Assembly: GCF_900116565.1 (NCBI RefSeq)
Contig: NZ_FPCJ01000001.1
Location: 1,838,540-1,902,539 of the forward strand
Reading direction: 5' to 3'
Origin: Thermoflavifilum thermophilum
Lineage (GTDB): Bacteria; Bacteroidota; Bacteroidia; Chitinophagales; Chitinophagaceae
DNA: 64,000 bases
Shown here: positions 18,801 through 27,159 of the stretch, in pieces
Layout of the letters: the number at the start of each line of letters is the position of its first letter
How positions within the stretch are numbered: the stretch's first letter is position 1
Position numbers and translations under genes: made by a program
The notes under the pieces: generated by a model
What the model saw: the letters and a program-made list of their open reading frames with translations, nothing else
What the model was told of the DNA's origin: nothing
Database searches by the model: none

Positions 18801-20783
18801 AAATGTCCGCCTTTTGTGGCACAGTTTCAGAATCATTCTGTAAACTATCGGGCGGTGAAATGGGATTTTGGCGATGGGGCTACCTCTTCATTGACCAATC
18901 CTACGCATATTTACAACTATCCGGGAAATTACACCATAACTCTGGTAGTTACCAGTGCCGGAGGGTGTACCGACACGGCCAGGATGAGCTTTGTGATTCA
19001 CGGCCCCGTGGCGCAGATCATGCATCAGCCCATGGCGGGTTGTGGATTGCCGGTAACCATTCAGTTTAAAGCCACGGGCAAAAATGCGATTTCTTACCAG
19101 TGGGATTTTGGCGATGGGGTGGTGTCGCTTCCCAGTACGGATACCATTGTATCGCATACCTACACCCAGCGGGGCAATTATAAACCCGTGCTGATCGTAC
19201 GCGATTCCTCCGGTTGCAGTGTTTCCTTCCGGAACGACGATTCGCTGATCATTGACCAGCTTGCTGCCGGATTCACCATGCAGCCGCATGTTGTTTGCGA
19301 TTCCGGTGTGGTGGAGGTAGCCGATACTTCGCATAGTTTTGCTGCCGACACCTTAGGCCTGCCCAATCAGGTGTTCTGGGATTTTGGCGATCCCACTTCC
19401 AACCGGGATACTTCCACGCAGCGGCAAGCCAGCTATCATTACCGTGCGCCGGGCGATTATGTGATCCGGCTCACTGTAACGACCTATTTTGGTTGTACCC
19501 AGACCGTTACCGACACCGTGCATGTGGTGGGCACTACACACGTGGGCATCTTAGGGCCCGATAGCGCCTGCTTTGGCATGCCCCTGCGATTTTCATCGCA
19601 GGTATTAAACAGCTATAAACCCATTGTATCGTGGTATTGGGATTTCGGAAATGGTATGGTCGATACCACAAGCGCTCCACCGTCACAATCCTATCCTTCT
19701 GCTGGCCGTTTTCAGGTAAAACTCATAGCCACCAATACCGATGGTTGCCGGGATACAGCCAGGCATGCGGTCAGCATTTTCCCCTTGCCGGTGCCTGCGG
19801 CAGGAGCGCTGGATTCGGTGATTTGTCTGGGTAAAAGTACCCGTTTACATGCACAAGATGGTGTGCAATACCACTGGTGGCCGGGTATTGGGTTAAATGA
19901 TACTACCATTGCCGATCCGGTGGCTTCGCCTACCAATGATATGCTTTATCATGTGCAGGTTACCAACAGTCATGGTTGTACACAGGTTGATTCTGTGCCG
20001 GTGAGGGTTTCGCAGCCCTTTGCCATGCGGGTAGGAGTGGATACCACCATTTGTGCGGGCGAAAGCGTTCAGCTTTTTGCAAGGGGAGGAGCAGCCTCTT
20101 ATCGGTGGACGCCACCCACTTTTCTGGATCATGCAGAATCAGCTAACCCGGTCTGTCGGCCCGATTCTTCGATTACCTATCGTATTGTAGGATATGGACA
20201 GGATGCCTGTTTTACCGATACGGGCTATGTGCACATACATGTGATACCCCTGCCCCAGTTGCATGCCACACCCGATCAAACCCTGGTGGTGGGCTCGCAA
20301 GTACAACTGCAAGCGAATGGCAGTCCTGATGTGGTCAGCTACCAATGGTCGCCGCCCGACTGGCTGAGCTGTACTGACTGTGCTAACCCCATTGCCACGC
20401 CGCGTGGGAATATAACCTATCGTGTAGTGGCCGCCAATGCATTGGGTTGCATTGCCATTGCCACGACTCGCATCAAACTTATCTGTTCATCGGGTGTGGT
20501 TTTCATTCCCAATACCTTCAGCCCGAATGGCGACCAGCAAAATGATGTTTTCTACCCGCGCGGCAAGGGTATTCAGATCGTGCGTTATTTCCGCATCTTC
20601 AACCGCTGGGGGCAGCTGATGTTTGAACGCGACAATTTTCCGATTGATGATAAAAGTTTTGGGTGGGATGGAACGTTTAAAGGAGCGGCCTTGCCACCGG
20701 ATGTGTATGTATATGTGACCGAAATGGTATGCGACAATGGCGAGGTATTTCAACTGAAAGGCAATGTAACCCTGTTAAGATAA
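15873..20783 (+). CDS. Giant PKD-array surface protein with type B T9SS sorting domain
   Basis: A 1636-residue exported adhesin-like protein. The signal segment (residues about 12-30) ends in SSAQ. About 14-15 PKD-type repeats run from residue 35 to about 1280, each recognised by a WDFGDG-like core (YWDFGNG, LWDFGDGHTS, HWDFGDGAVS, RWDFGDGTTD, KWDFGDGATS, and degenerate WLFSDG and WTFGDG). Three Ig/SprB-like segments of the type YQWSPPDWLSCTDCANPIATP follow. The C-terminal CHU_C domain has TFSPNGDQQNDVFYPRG, IFNRWGQLMFER, FGWDGTFKGA and GNVTLLR. The paired cysteines of many repeats (about 40 residues apart) suggest one disulfide per repeat. The partner PorP/SprF gene starts 28 bases downstream. 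Codon usage is uniform and normal, in contrast with the PKD block of the first cassette. Confidence 0.9.
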   Translation: MRNRRISCSVLPVLSAYMWIAVFVLDIRHSSAQINAAFQADTTQGCAPVIVHFIDQSTGNIVSRYWDFGNGNHIRYDSAVNPSASYINPGYYNVSLTVTDAAGHSSTQTLQVAVFGSPRVLFSPDSATGCYPVTVHFTDRSLPGSGSITSRLWDFGDGHTSTDANPIYTYSSPGKYSVQLMVTNSYGCTAVSDTPGVVVVPRPVVAGFSADTVLSCTAPLTVHFTNTSSGSGLLQYHWDFGDGAVSTEAQPVHTYTQSGKFTVSLIASDSMGCADTLVRPQWIQVGEVPPVVLQIPETICAQQTALFSNQSQPTPRQSQWLFSDGSTYTGLQVSKSFFSPGTYFVRVINTYASGCSDTLSHSFEVAPQPMADFSASPQYGCAVPFSVQFTNTSKGAVSYRWDFGDGTTDTTASPTHVYKAYGRYTVKLVATNAAGCSDSVVKPGYVQVQAPTARLYASVDHGCVPLPVDFYASIQTLDSVVLAVWDFGDGTTDTGFSASHIYTAEGIYTVKFTITTSQGCTQTFQYPTAIRAGSPPVVNFSANPTEACAGTTIHFTDLSDKGEQWLWLFGDGGTSTLQNPAHVYGDTGYFNVSLIVTHLGCTDTLTRPRYIHIRPPIAAFAIRRTCSAPYTIQFLDRSIGAIHYQWDFGDTASGTKNYDTVPNPIHVYSTTGTFTATLTVSNDTCSYTTSQTFQIIDEHPQLSVSDTLLCRNSPVTLQAINVHPSLIKSYQWIYQGPVSGSQTTTVPQIQFNFNQPGIYSFTLITTDLNNCQDTVRRDSVLQVIGPTASFSVGTQGCAQIALPFQDLSKPNGSGLASWIWDFGDGVKDTLLASDSVRNGNIQHVYQRSGTYAITLIVTDSNGCSQQITGPVGGLHITQVNAGFYSPDTFSCPGKPIQFVNQSTGSPTRVRWTFGDGQTSAQLNPTHIYDTDGVYDIGLFVANASGCTDSLLRPQYIHIATPHAAFSISNLPDSGGVKCPPFVAQFQNHSVNYRAVKWDFGDGATSSLTNPTHIYNYPGNYTITLVVTSAGGCTDTARMSFVIHGPVAQIMHQPMAGCGLPVTIQFKATGKNAISYQWDFGDGVVSLPSTDTIVSHTYTQRGNYKPVLIVRDSSGCSVSFRNDDSLIIDQLAAGFTMQPHVVCDSGVVEVADTSHSFAADTLGLPNQVFWDFGDPTSNRDTSTQRQASYHYRAPGDYVIRLTVTTYFGCTQTVTDTVHVVGTTHVGILGPDSACFGMPLRFSSQVLNSYKPIVSWYWDFGNGMVDTTSAPPSQSYPSAGRFQVKLIATNTDGCRDTARHAVSIFPLPVPAAGALDSVICLGKSTRLHAQDGVQYHWWPGIGLNDTTIADPVASPTNDMLYHVQVTNSHGCTQVDSVPVRVSQPFAMRVGVDTTICAGESVQLFARGGAASYRWTPPTFLDHAESANPVCRPDSSITYRIVGYGQDACFTDTGYVHIHVIPLPQLHATPDQTLVVGSQVQLQANGSPDVVSYQWSPPDWLSCTDCANPIATPRGNITYRVVAANALGCIAIATTRIKLICSSGVVFIPNTFSPNGDQQNDVFYPRGKGIQIVRYFRIFNRWGQLMFERDNFPIDDKSFGWDGTFKGAALPPDVYVYVTEMVCDNGEVFQLKGNVTLLR

Positions 20784-20811
20784 CCGTTTAACCTGTTTTA
20801 AACCATGTCCT

Positions 20812-21846
20812 ATGAAACAATTTTACACTGCGGCAGCGGGCCTGCTTTGTATTTGCGGGCTTGGTACATTGGCCGGATATGCACAGGATATTCATCTGTC
20901 GCAGTTTTATGAAGCACCCTTGCTTCAGAATCCGGCACTGGCAGGCATTTTTACGGGCGATTGCCGGGTGCAGGCCGTATATCGCAACCAGTGGGGCAGC
21001 GTAACAGTTCCCTATCAGACCGGCGCCCTCAGCGGTGAAGCCCGCTTCCCGGTCAAAAATTCTTCGGATTTTATCACCATTGCCTTGCAGTTTACCTACG
21101 ATGAAGCAGGCACATCCAACCTTCATGCTTCTGAAATCATGCCCTGTGTGAATTATCACAAGTCATTGAGTGAAGATCATAACCTGTATCTTTCCCTGGG
21201 CGTGATGGGCGGATGGGTTGACCGACAACTGGATCCCAGTAAACTTACCTTCGATAATCAGTACAACCCCAACTATGGTTTTGATCCCAACAACCCGAGC
21301 GGTGAAAATATGTCGGTTTATGGTTATCATTACCTGGATGGAGCTGTGGGTATGAGCCTTAGCACATCGCTCGGCGAAAACACACATATGTTCATTGGAT
21401 CTTCTTATTATCACCTGAACAAGCCCAAAGTTTCCTTTTATAACAACAGCGAAGTTTTGCTGCAGCCCAAATGGCAATACCACGCCGGCATCTCATCTAC
21501 TGTTGGCGACCAGTACTATCTGATCGGGCAGTTTAACCAGCTTGTGCAGGGCACCTATTCCGAAACCATGATAGGAGGTCTGGCAGGGGTGGCACTTTTG
21601 AAACAAGGGCTGCAAAGCAATATGGCATTGTATCTTGGCGGCTTTCTGAGATGGAAGGATGCATTGATCCCGGTGGTAAAACTCGACATGGGTAATTATA
21701 ACCTGGGACTGAGTTATGATATCAATATATCAAAACTGGCCACAGCCAGTCATACAGTAGGTGGATTTGAAATTTCACTTTCTTGGAAAGGATTTTTCAC
21801 CAACCAGAACAGTTCCTTGAACAAAGTAAAATGCCCCAGGTTCTGA
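20812..21846 (+). CDS. PorP/SprF family type IX secretion outer-membrane protein
   Basis: A 344-residue predicted beta-barrel, paralogue of the protein at 5099-6178. The signal peptide ends GYAQ. The hallmark DIHLSQFYEAPLLQNPALAGIF follows, then YRNQWGSVTVPYQTGA, and it ends in VKCPRF. Internal glycine/aromatic strands such as NLYLSLGVMGGWVDRQLDPSKLTF match the sister protein (YARKSINLSKLTF). It lies 28 bases after the PKD-array gene with no promoter-like element between, so both are probably on one transcript. It is inferred to serve export or anchoring of that cargo, as SprF does for SprB. Confidence 0.92.
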   Translation: MKQFYTAAAGLLCICGLGTLAGYAQDIHLSQFYEAPLLQNPALAGIFTGDCRVQAVYRNQWGSVTVPYQTGALSGEARFPVKNSSDFITIALQFTYDEAGTSNLHASEIMPCVNYHKSLSEDHNLYLSLGVMGGWVDRQLDPSKLTFDNQYNPNYGFDPNNPSGENMSVYGYHYLDGAVGMSLSTSLGENTHMFIGSSYYHLNKPKVSFYNNSEVLLQPKWQYHAGISSTVGDQYYLIGQFNQLVQGTYSETMIGGLAGVALLKQGLQSNMALYLGGFLRWKDALIPVVKLDMGNYNLGLSYDINISKLATASHTVGGFEISLSWKGFFTNQNSSLNKVKCPRF

Positions 21847-21947
21847 AGATTTCATCGGAGTAAACTTTTCCGGTAAATGGTAAGTCAAACCGTTATCCGA
21901 AAGCACATAAAAACAAGGATTTTAAGCAAATTTTATTACAAGTAATG

Positions 21948-21978
21948 TTGATTTTTTCTCTGAAAAAATGTAAGTTTG
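21948..21978 (+). promoter_or_regulatory. Bacteroidota-type promoter, TTG-N20-TAAGTTTG
   Basis: TTG at 21948-21950, a 20-base spacer, then TAAGTTTG at 21971-21978. The ATG of the next gene begins only five bases after the -7 element, which predicts a transcript starting at or next to the initiation codon. Confidence 0.6.
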
Positions 21979-21982
21979 ACCT

Positions 21983-22312
21983 ATGATGAAAAAATTTACA
22001 CTGATTTTTTTACTTATCCTTTGTAAAACCACCTTCAGCTTTGCTCAGGCCTACGGAGATGGGAACGGGAAAATCCTGAAACTTTATCCCAATCCGGCCA
22101 CTACCCAGATCAATCTTGAACTTCAATCCCATGGTGACCAGGCCTATGAAGTGGTCATCTATAATTTTCTGGGAAAAAAGTTTGATGATTTCAAACTCAC
22201 TGGCCGCCAGACACTGAGCCTTTCCCGCTATTACAGCGGTATTTATATTTACCAGCTGCTCGACATGCAGGGCAATGTGGTGGAGACTGGCAAGTTTAAC
22301 GTGATCAAATAG
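21983..22312 (+). CDS. Mini-protein: signal peptide plus type A T9SS sorting domain
   Basis: A 109-residue secreted protein. A signal peptide (MMKK then a hydrophobic run ending FSFAQ, residues 1-22) is followed after only about 9 residues by a complete type A C-terminal sorting domain. Its landmarks are KLYPNPATTQINLEL, a YEVVIYNFLGK core, SLSRYYSGIYIYQL and VVETGKFNVIK. In characterised T9SS cargo this domain is cut off by PorU during export, so almost no passenger would remain. It may be a CTD-only competitor, regulator or structural peptide, or a relic; none is proven. The first codon pair is ATG-ATG, directly under a promoter-like element. It stands after the second PorP/SprF gene, with its own promoter, and is convergent with the methyltransferase gene. 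Confidence 0.8.
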   Translation: MMKKFTLIFLLILCKTTFSFAQAYGDGNGKILKLYPNPATTQINLELQSHGDQAYEVVIYNFLGKKFDDFKLTGRQTLSLSRYYSGIYIYQLLDMQGNVVETGKFNVIK

Positions 22313-22330
22313 CAAAGGGTTTACAAAGGC

Positions 22331-23503
22331 TTATTGTACCTGAACAATGAGAAATTTCAGGTAGGCCGTGCTTTCAATGGTCCACACAATCGGATGATCG
22401 GGTGGTTGGGTGTGAAACAGCACTTGCCTGATCTGTCGTTTGGCATCGGCAGCAGCCTGCCTGATGATTTGCAGAAACAGATCGGCGGGTATCAGATTGG
22501 TGCATGAAGAAGTAATGAGAAATCCACCGGGACGAATCATTTTCAATGCCCGTAGATTAATTTCCTTGTATCCGGTAATGGCGCTTTGAATTTGTTGCCG
22601 GCTTTTGGCAAAGGCAGGAGGATCGAGCATTACCACGTCGTAACTGCGTTTTTCGGCAGCCCATTGTTTCAATACATCAAAAGCATTGGCTTCCACAAAG
22701 CTGCAGGAGGTGGCAACACCATTCAGTGCAGCATTCTGCCGGGCCAACTGCAGGGCATCGGCTGAGGCATCAATGGCTGTGACATGTCTGGCTCCAAAGG
22801 CTGCCGCGTGGCAGGTGAAACTGCCGGTATAACAAAAGGCTTCCAGTATTTCTGCATCTTTCACAAAAGGAGCTATGGCCTGGCGGTTCATGTGTTGATC
22901 CAGGAAATATCCTGTTTTTTGACCATTGGCCACATCTACCCAAAACGATAATCCGTTTTCCCGGATCTGAAAAGTGGTGGGGAAGGGTTGGGATAAGAAT
23001 CCTTTCACTTGAGGCAGGCCCTCCAGCTCACGTACAGGGGCATCGTTGCGCTCGTAAATACCAGCAGGATGGAGGATATCCTGAATAGCAGCTACGATAG
23101 CGGATTTCCAGCGATCCATCCCCAGTGCCAATGTTTGGATGACTACGATATCACCAAACTTATCCACAATCAATCCAGGCAATTGATCGGCTTCAGCAAA
23201 TACCAGCCGGCAGTTGTCTGTATACCCGATGCGTTTTCGGTAATCCCAGCATTGCCGGATGCGCTGAAAGAAAAAATCTTCATCCACGGTTTCCGGTTTT
23301 AGGGTGAGCAGCCTCACCCGGATCTGGGATTGGGGATTCCAGTATCCACGACCGCAGAATTTTTGTGCAGAACTGAAAACATCTACGATGGCACCCGGTC
23401 CCTCCGACACCTGTTCACTGGCTATTTCGCCCGCAAAAATCCAGGGATGGCCTGCCAGGAGCCTTTTTTCTGCCTGTTTTTTCAGAATAATTTTTCCTGC
23501 CAT
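22331..23503 (-). CDS. Class I SAM rRNA methyltransferase, RlmI-like
   Basis: A 390-residue protein of the RlmI/RlmK family that methylates cytosine C5 in 23S rRNA. The N-terminal PUA domain shows HPWIFAGEI. The central EEHEE-like segment has AEADQLPGLIVDKFGD. The Rossmann domain carries ILEAFCYTGSFTCHAAAFGA (SAM motif I), VTAIDAS, and VVMLDPPAFAKSR (the DPP motif). TSSCTNL near the C-terminus holds a Cys in the position common in this family. The start is set at ATG 23503: a longer in-frame ATG at 23530 would lie upstream of the predicted transcription start. It is divergent from grpE. Whether the target base is that of E. coli RlmI cannot be told. Confidence 0.9.
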   Translation of the reverse strand: MAGKIILKKQAEKRLLAGHPWIFAGEIASEQVSEGPGAIVDVFSSAQKFCGRGYWNPQSQIRVRLLTLKPETVDEDFFFQRIRQCWDYRKRIGYTDNCRLVFAEADQLPGLIVDKFGDIVVIQTLALGMDRWKSAIVAAIQDILHPAGIYERNDAPVRELEGLPQVKGFLSQPFPTTFQIRENGLSFWVDVANGQKTGYFLDQHMNRQAIAPFVKDAEILEAFCYTGSFTCHAAAFGARHVTAIDASADALQLARQNAALNGVATSCSFVEANAFDVLKQWAAEKRSYDVVMLDPPAFAKSRQQIQSAITGYKEINLRALKMIRPGGFLITSSCTNLIPADLFLQIIRQAAADAKRQIRQVLFHTQPPDHPIVWTIESTAYLKFLIVQVQ

Positions 23504-23527
23504 GATTGCTGATGCTTTCCAGACATT

Positions 23528-23557
23528 CAAATATCTGAGATTTCATGCGATATGCAA
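23528..23557 (-). promoter_or_regulatory. Promoter of the RlmI-like gene, TTG-N19-GATATTTG
   Basis: Read on the minus strand: TTG (23557-23555), 19 bases, then GATATTTG (23535-23528), one mismatch to TAnnTTTG. The predicted transcription start near 23524 supports ATG 23503 as the true start. Confidence 0.55.
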
Positions 23558-23610
23558 GGCAAAAGGCAGCAAATGCATAAACATCGTGCCAATTTGTCCT
23601 GCTGCAGCCA

Positions 23611-23640
23611 TTGGCAATATAATTGACTGACGTAACTTTG
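23611..23640 (+). promoter_or_regulatory. Promoter of grpE-dnaJ, TTG-N19-TAACTTTG
   Basis: An exact match to the Bacteroidota consensus: TTG at 23611-23613, 19-base spacer, TAACTTTG at 23633-23640. Predicted start near 23644, leaving a leader of about 24 bases before the grpE ATG. No CIRCE inverted repeat was seen nearby. Confidence 0.75.
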
Positions 23641-23667
23641 CATTTTGCTTTTAAAATCACGACAGAT

Positions 23668-24273
23668 ATGGATGAAAAAGAACTTCAGCATAACGGTATG
23701 TCGCAACCGCAAACCCAATCTGATAACCCCGCATTGCCTCCGGAAGAAGCCCAGCAGGCTGAATTGAATATTGATGAAAATGTGGGGGGCACCACCCATC
23801 TGTCGGATGAGATGGAAGAACCTTCTGTGGTGGAAAAGCTTGAAAATGAGCTGGCCGAATGTAAAGACAAATACCTTCGCCTGATAGCTGAATTTGATAA
23901 TTACAAAAAACGCACGGCTAAGGAACGGATGGAGCTGATGCAGACGGCGGGTCGGGAAATTATCGTTTCGTTGCTGGATGTACTCGATGATTTTGATCGG
24001 GCCATTCAGCAGCTCGACCAGGCAAAAGATATAACAGCGCTGAAGGAAGGCATCCATTTGATTTACAATAAATTTAAGTCTATCCTGCAGTCCAAAGGGC
24101 TAAAAGAGATGGAAACCCTTCACGCGCATTTTGATCCAGAATTGCATGAAGCTATTTCTGAAGTACCTGCACCGGATGAAAATCTGAAAGGTAAGGTGTT
24201 GGATTATGTCCAGAAGGGATATTGGTTAAACGATAAAATCATCCGGCACGCCAAGGTGGTGGTAGGTAAATAA
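23668..24273 (+). CDS. grpE: GrpE nucleotide exchange factor
   Basis: A 201-residue cochaperone that releases ADP from DnaK. It has an acidic, low-complexity N-terminus, then the long GrpE dimerisation helix (ELAECKDKYLRLIAEFDNYKKRTAKERMEL, residues about 70-100). The conserved C-terminal beta domain follows, with GVEMID-equivalent FDPELHEAISEVPA and GYWLNDKIIRHAKVVVGK. The start is placed at the ATG at 23668; an in-frame TTG upstream (23623) lies inside the promoter and is rejected. dnaJ follows 51 bases downstream on the same strand; dnaK is not in the window. Confidence 0.95.
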   Translation: MDEKELQHNGMSQPQTQSDNPALPPEEAQQAELNIDENVGGTTHLSDEMEEPSVVEKLENELAECKDKYLRLIAEFDNYKKRTAKERMELMQTAGREIIVSLLDVLDDFDRAIQQLDQAKDITALKEGIHLIYNKFKSILQSKGLKEMETLHAHFDPELHEAISEVPAPDENLKGKVLDYVQKGYWLNDKIIRHAKVVVGK

Positions 24274-24324
24274 CCATTATGTAACCAAGCGGCAGGTATA
24301 TCGTTATTTTAATTTACGCGTCCC

Positions 24325-25476
24325 ATGTCGAAGCGCGATTACTATGAAGTTTTAGGAGTTTCGCGAAATGCTACGCAGGATGAAATCAAAAAGGCTTATC
24401 GGAAGATAGCCCTGCAATATCATCCTGATCGGAATCCGGGCAACAAGGAAGCCGAAGAAAAATTTAAGGAAGCCGCTGAAGCTTATGAGGTGCTGAGCGA
24501 TCCGGAAAAGCGGGCTCAGTATGACCGCTTCGGGCATGCTGGCATGCGGGGCGGTTTTTCGGGTGGAGGCATGCGCATGGAAGATATCTTCAGCCAGTTT
24601 AGTGATATTTTTGGCGACGATATCTTCGGCAGCTTTTTTGGCGGAAGCACCCGTACGCGTTCCTCTTCCCATCGGCAAACAGGAACCCGCGGCTCCAATC
24701 TTCGTATCAAGGTGCGTCTTACCTATGAAGAAATGGCCAACGGGGTGCAAAAGAAAATCAAGGTCAAAAAATATGTGCCCTGTGACGTGTGTGGGGGCTC
24801 CGGTGCAAAAGACAAGGGCTCGTTTCAGACCTGTTCCACCTGCGGAGGTTCAGGCCAGGTGAGAAGAGTTACGCAAACTTTCCTGGGCCAGATGCAAACG
24901 GTGATGACCTGCCCCACCTGCAATGGTGAAGGCACCGTGATCACCTCCCGATGCAGCAATTGCAAAGGCACCGGTCGTGTGTACGGAGAGGAAACCATTT
25001 ATGTGGATATTCCCGCAGGTGTACAGGAAGGCATGCAGCTCAGCATGAGCGGTAAAGGCAACGCGGGTGAACATGGCGGGCTGGCTGGCGACCTGCTCAT
25101 CGTAGTGGAAGAAGAACCGCATCCCTATCTGCACCGCGAGGGTCTGAATGTGGCCTACGACCTGTATATTTCCTTCCCCGAAGCTGTTTTTGGCACCACC
25201 GTGGAAGTTCCAACCATCGATGGCAAAGCCAAAATCAAAATCCCGCCCGGCACCCAGAGTGGGAAAATCTTCCGCCTCAAGGGCAAGGGGTTCCCTTCGC
25301 TGAATTCCTATGAGCGGGGCGATGAGCTGATTCATGTCAATATCTGGGTGCCTCAGCATTTGAGTCCGGAAGAAAAGGAGATGCTCGAAAAAATGCAACA
25401 TTCACCCAACTTCCAGCCCCAGCCCGATAAATCGGAAAAAAGCTTTTTTGAGCGCATCAAGGATATTTTTGGCTGA
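24325..25476 (+). CDS. dnaJ: Chaperone protein DnaJ
   Basis: A 383-residue type I Hsp40 that delivers unfolded clients to DnaK and stimulates its ATPase. The J domain at residues 1-70 contains YHPDRNPGN with the HPD triad. The Gly/Phe-rich segment ([13 protein letters not shown]) follows. The zinc-binding domain has four CxxCxGxG motifs ([32 protein letters not shown]), and the C-terminal substrate-binding domain has [13 protein letters not shown] and [19 protein letters not shown]. The protein is complete and of normal length. It is probably co-transcribed with grpE from the promoter at 23611-23640. Confidence 0.97.
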   Translation: MSKRDYYEVLGVSRNATQDEIKKAYRKIALQYHPDRNPGNKEAEEKFKEAAEAYEVLSDPEKRAQYDRFGHAGMRGGFSGGGMRMEDIFSQFSDIFGDDIFGSFFGGSTRTRSSSHRQTGTRGSNLRIKVRLTYEEMANGVQKKIKVKKYVPCDVCGGSGAKDKGSFQTCSTCGGSGQVRRVTQTFLGQMQTVMTCPTCNGEGTVITSRCSNCKGTGRVYGEETIYVDIPAGVQEGMQLSMSGKGNAGEHGGLAGDLLIVVEEEPHPYLHREGLNVAYDLYISFPEAVFGTTVEVPTIDGKAKIKIPPGTQSGKIFRLKGKGFPSLNSYERGDELIHVNIWVPQHLSPEEKEMLEKMQHSPNFQPQPDKSEKSFFERIKDIFG

Positions 25477-25605
25477 AAGAGCTTCGGTTCACCCTAACCT
25501 CTGATATCCGTGATTCAGGCAAGTGTTCAAGGGCCAGCTGTTTTTTAGCTCCATCCAATCCATGGCATAAAGTCGGTAAAACCAAAAGCACTGTACATGA
25601 GATGG

Positions 25606-25645
25606 AATAAAAAGGCCACTCATCCGTTCGGTGGTGAGTGGCTTT
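25606..25645 (-). terminator. Intrinsic terminator after ahcY (possibly bidirectional)
   Basis: Arms GCCACTCATC (25615-25624) and GGTGAGTGGC (25633-25642) pair over 10 bp with one G-U, with an 8-base loop. On the minus strand the hairpin is followed by TTTTTATT, fitting termination of ahcY. On the plus strand only three T follow, so its use for dnaJ is weaker. Confidence 0.7.
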
Positions 25646-25673
25646 CGTGTCTCAAAATACGAATGGGGTGCTA

Positions 25674-27002
25674 TCAGTAGCGATAATAATCCGGTTTGTA
25701 TGGTCCTTCTTTCGGTATGCCCAGATAAGCGGCCTGTGCATCGGTAAGCTCATCGAGTTCTACGCCAATTTTCTTCAGATGCAGACGGGCCACTTTTTCG
25801 TCCAGATGCTTGGGCAGTACATATACTTTGTTTTCATACCGGTCGTGATGTTGCCAGAGCTCAATCTGAGCCAACACCTGGTTGGTAAAGGAATTACTCA
25901 TCACGAAAGAAGGATGTCCGGTAGCGCATCCTAAATTTACCAGCCGTCCTTCAGCCAGTACGATGATATCTTTTCCATCGATCGTGTATTTATCTACCTG
26001 GGGCTTGATCTGCACCTTGGTATGGCCGTAATGTGCATTCAGCCAGGCCATATCAATTTCAATATCGAAATGACCGATGTTGCAGACGATAGCCTTGTCT
26101 TTCATAAGCCGGAAATGCTGCTCGGTAATAATATCGCGGCAGCCGGTAGCGGTTACAATGATGTCGGCCTCTTTTACGGCATCGATCATCTTTTTCACTT
26201 CATATCCTTCCATAGCGGCCTGTAAAGCGCAGATGGGATCGATTTCTGTAACAATGACCCGCGCGCCAGCTCCGCGGAGCGATTGGGCGGATCCTTTCCC
26301 CACATCTCCATAACCTGCTACCACGGCTACTTTTCCGGCAATCATGATATCCGTAGCCCGACGAATGGCATCAACCAGGCTTTCCCGGCAACCATATTTA
26401 TTATCGAACTTGGATTTGGTTACCGAATCGTTTACATTGATAGCGGGAATAGGCAATTTCCCTTTGGCCATGCGTTCATACAGGCGATGCACGCCGGTGG
26501 TGGTTTCTTCGGTAATGCCTTTCACATGCTGCACCAACTCAGGATAGCGATCGAGCACCATATTGGTTAGGTCGCCTCCGTCGTCTAAAATCATATTCAG
26601 TGGGCGGTCGAAGCTGCCGAAGAAAAGGGTTTGTTCAATACACCAGTCAAATTCTTCCTGCGTCATGCCTTTCCAGGCAAATACGGGAATCCCTTTGGCC
26701 GCAATGGCAGCTGCGGCATGATCCTGTGTGGAGAAAATATTGCAGGAGCTCCAACGCACTTCAGCCCCTAACTCAATCAGCGTTTCAATCAATACGGCCG
26801 TTTGGATGGTCATGTGGAGGCAGCCGGCAATGCGTGCTCCCTTCAAAGGTTTGCTCGGACCATATTCTTCCCTGAGTGCCATCAGGCCGGGCATTTCTGC
26901 TTCGGCCAGTTCAATTTCCTTGCGGCCCCATTCGGCCAGCTGAATATCTTTTACCTTGTAAGGTAAACTCAGGTCAATCCTTGCATGTGAGATCGTGGAC
27001 AT
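25674..27002 (-). CDS. ahcY: Adenosylhomocysteinase (SAH hydrolase)
   Basis: A 442-residue NAD-dependent cytosolic enzyme that splits S-adenosylhomocysteine to adenosine and homocysteine, clearing the product inhibitor of the cell's methyltransferases. Motifs: [23 protein letters not shown] and [17 protein letters not shown] at the substrate site, [20 protein letters not shown] with the catalytic Lys/Asp/Asn/Cys, the NAD loop [36 protein letters not shown], and the C-terminal YKPDYYRY with the conserved Lys-Tyr pair. Complete. It has its own promoter element and terminator. Two SAM methyltransferases in the window feed this pathway. Confidence 0.97.
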   Translation of the reverse strand: MSTISHARIDLSLPYKVKDIQLAEWGRKEIELAEAEMPGLMALREEYGPSKPLKGARIAGCLHMTIQTAVLIETLIELGAEVRWSSCNIFSTQDHAAAAIAAKGIPVFAWKGMTQEEFDWCIEQTLFFGSFDRPLNMILDDGGDLTNMVLDRYPELVQHVKGITEETTTGVHRLYERMAKGKLPIPAINVNDSVTKSKFDNKYGCRESLVDAIRRATDIMIAGKVAVVAGYGDVGKGSAQSLRGAGARVIVTEIDPICALQAAMEGYEVKKMIDAVKEADIIVTATGCRDIITEQHFRLMKDKAIVCNIGHFDIEIDMAWLNAHYGHTKVQIKPQVDKYTIDGKDIIVLAEGRLVNLGCATGHPSFVMSNSFTNQVLAQIELWQHHDRYENKVYVLPKHLDEKVARLHLKKIGVELDELTDAQAAYLGIPKEGPYKPDYYRY

Positions 27003-27036
27003 AATTGTTGTGTGTTTAAATTCAGAAATCGTTTGC

Positions 27037-27044
27037 CAAAATTA
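27037..27044 (-). promoter_or_regulatory. -7 element TAATTTTG of ahcY
   Basis: On the minus strand TAATTTTG lies 35 bases before the ahcY ATG. No exact TTG at the expected distance; CTG occurs 18 bases upstream. Confidence 0.5.
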
Positions 27045-27129
27045 CAATTATGAAGCTATTTTCAGGCATTTTGTTCGGGAAGGATTCAGGGAAGGCCGTG
27101 GTTTTCAGGATTTTTCAGGTAAAACAAAA

Positions 27130-27153
27130 CCTGCCGGACCATGTACCGGCAGG
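27130..27153 (-). terminator. Intrinsic terminator after tRNA-Leu
   Basis: A perfect 8-bp stem CCTGCCGG/CCGGCAGG with an 8-base loop. On the minus strand it is followed by TTTTGTTTT. It begins 6 bases after the tRNA 3' end. Confidence 0.8.
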
Positions 27154-27159
27154 CGTGGG

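Noticed and set aside
15873-20783. PKD repeat array considered as a CRISPR or DNA repeat array
   Set aside because: The repeats are protein-level (WDFGDG cores about 85 residues apart) with diverged DNA and no constant spacer length. They are coding domains.
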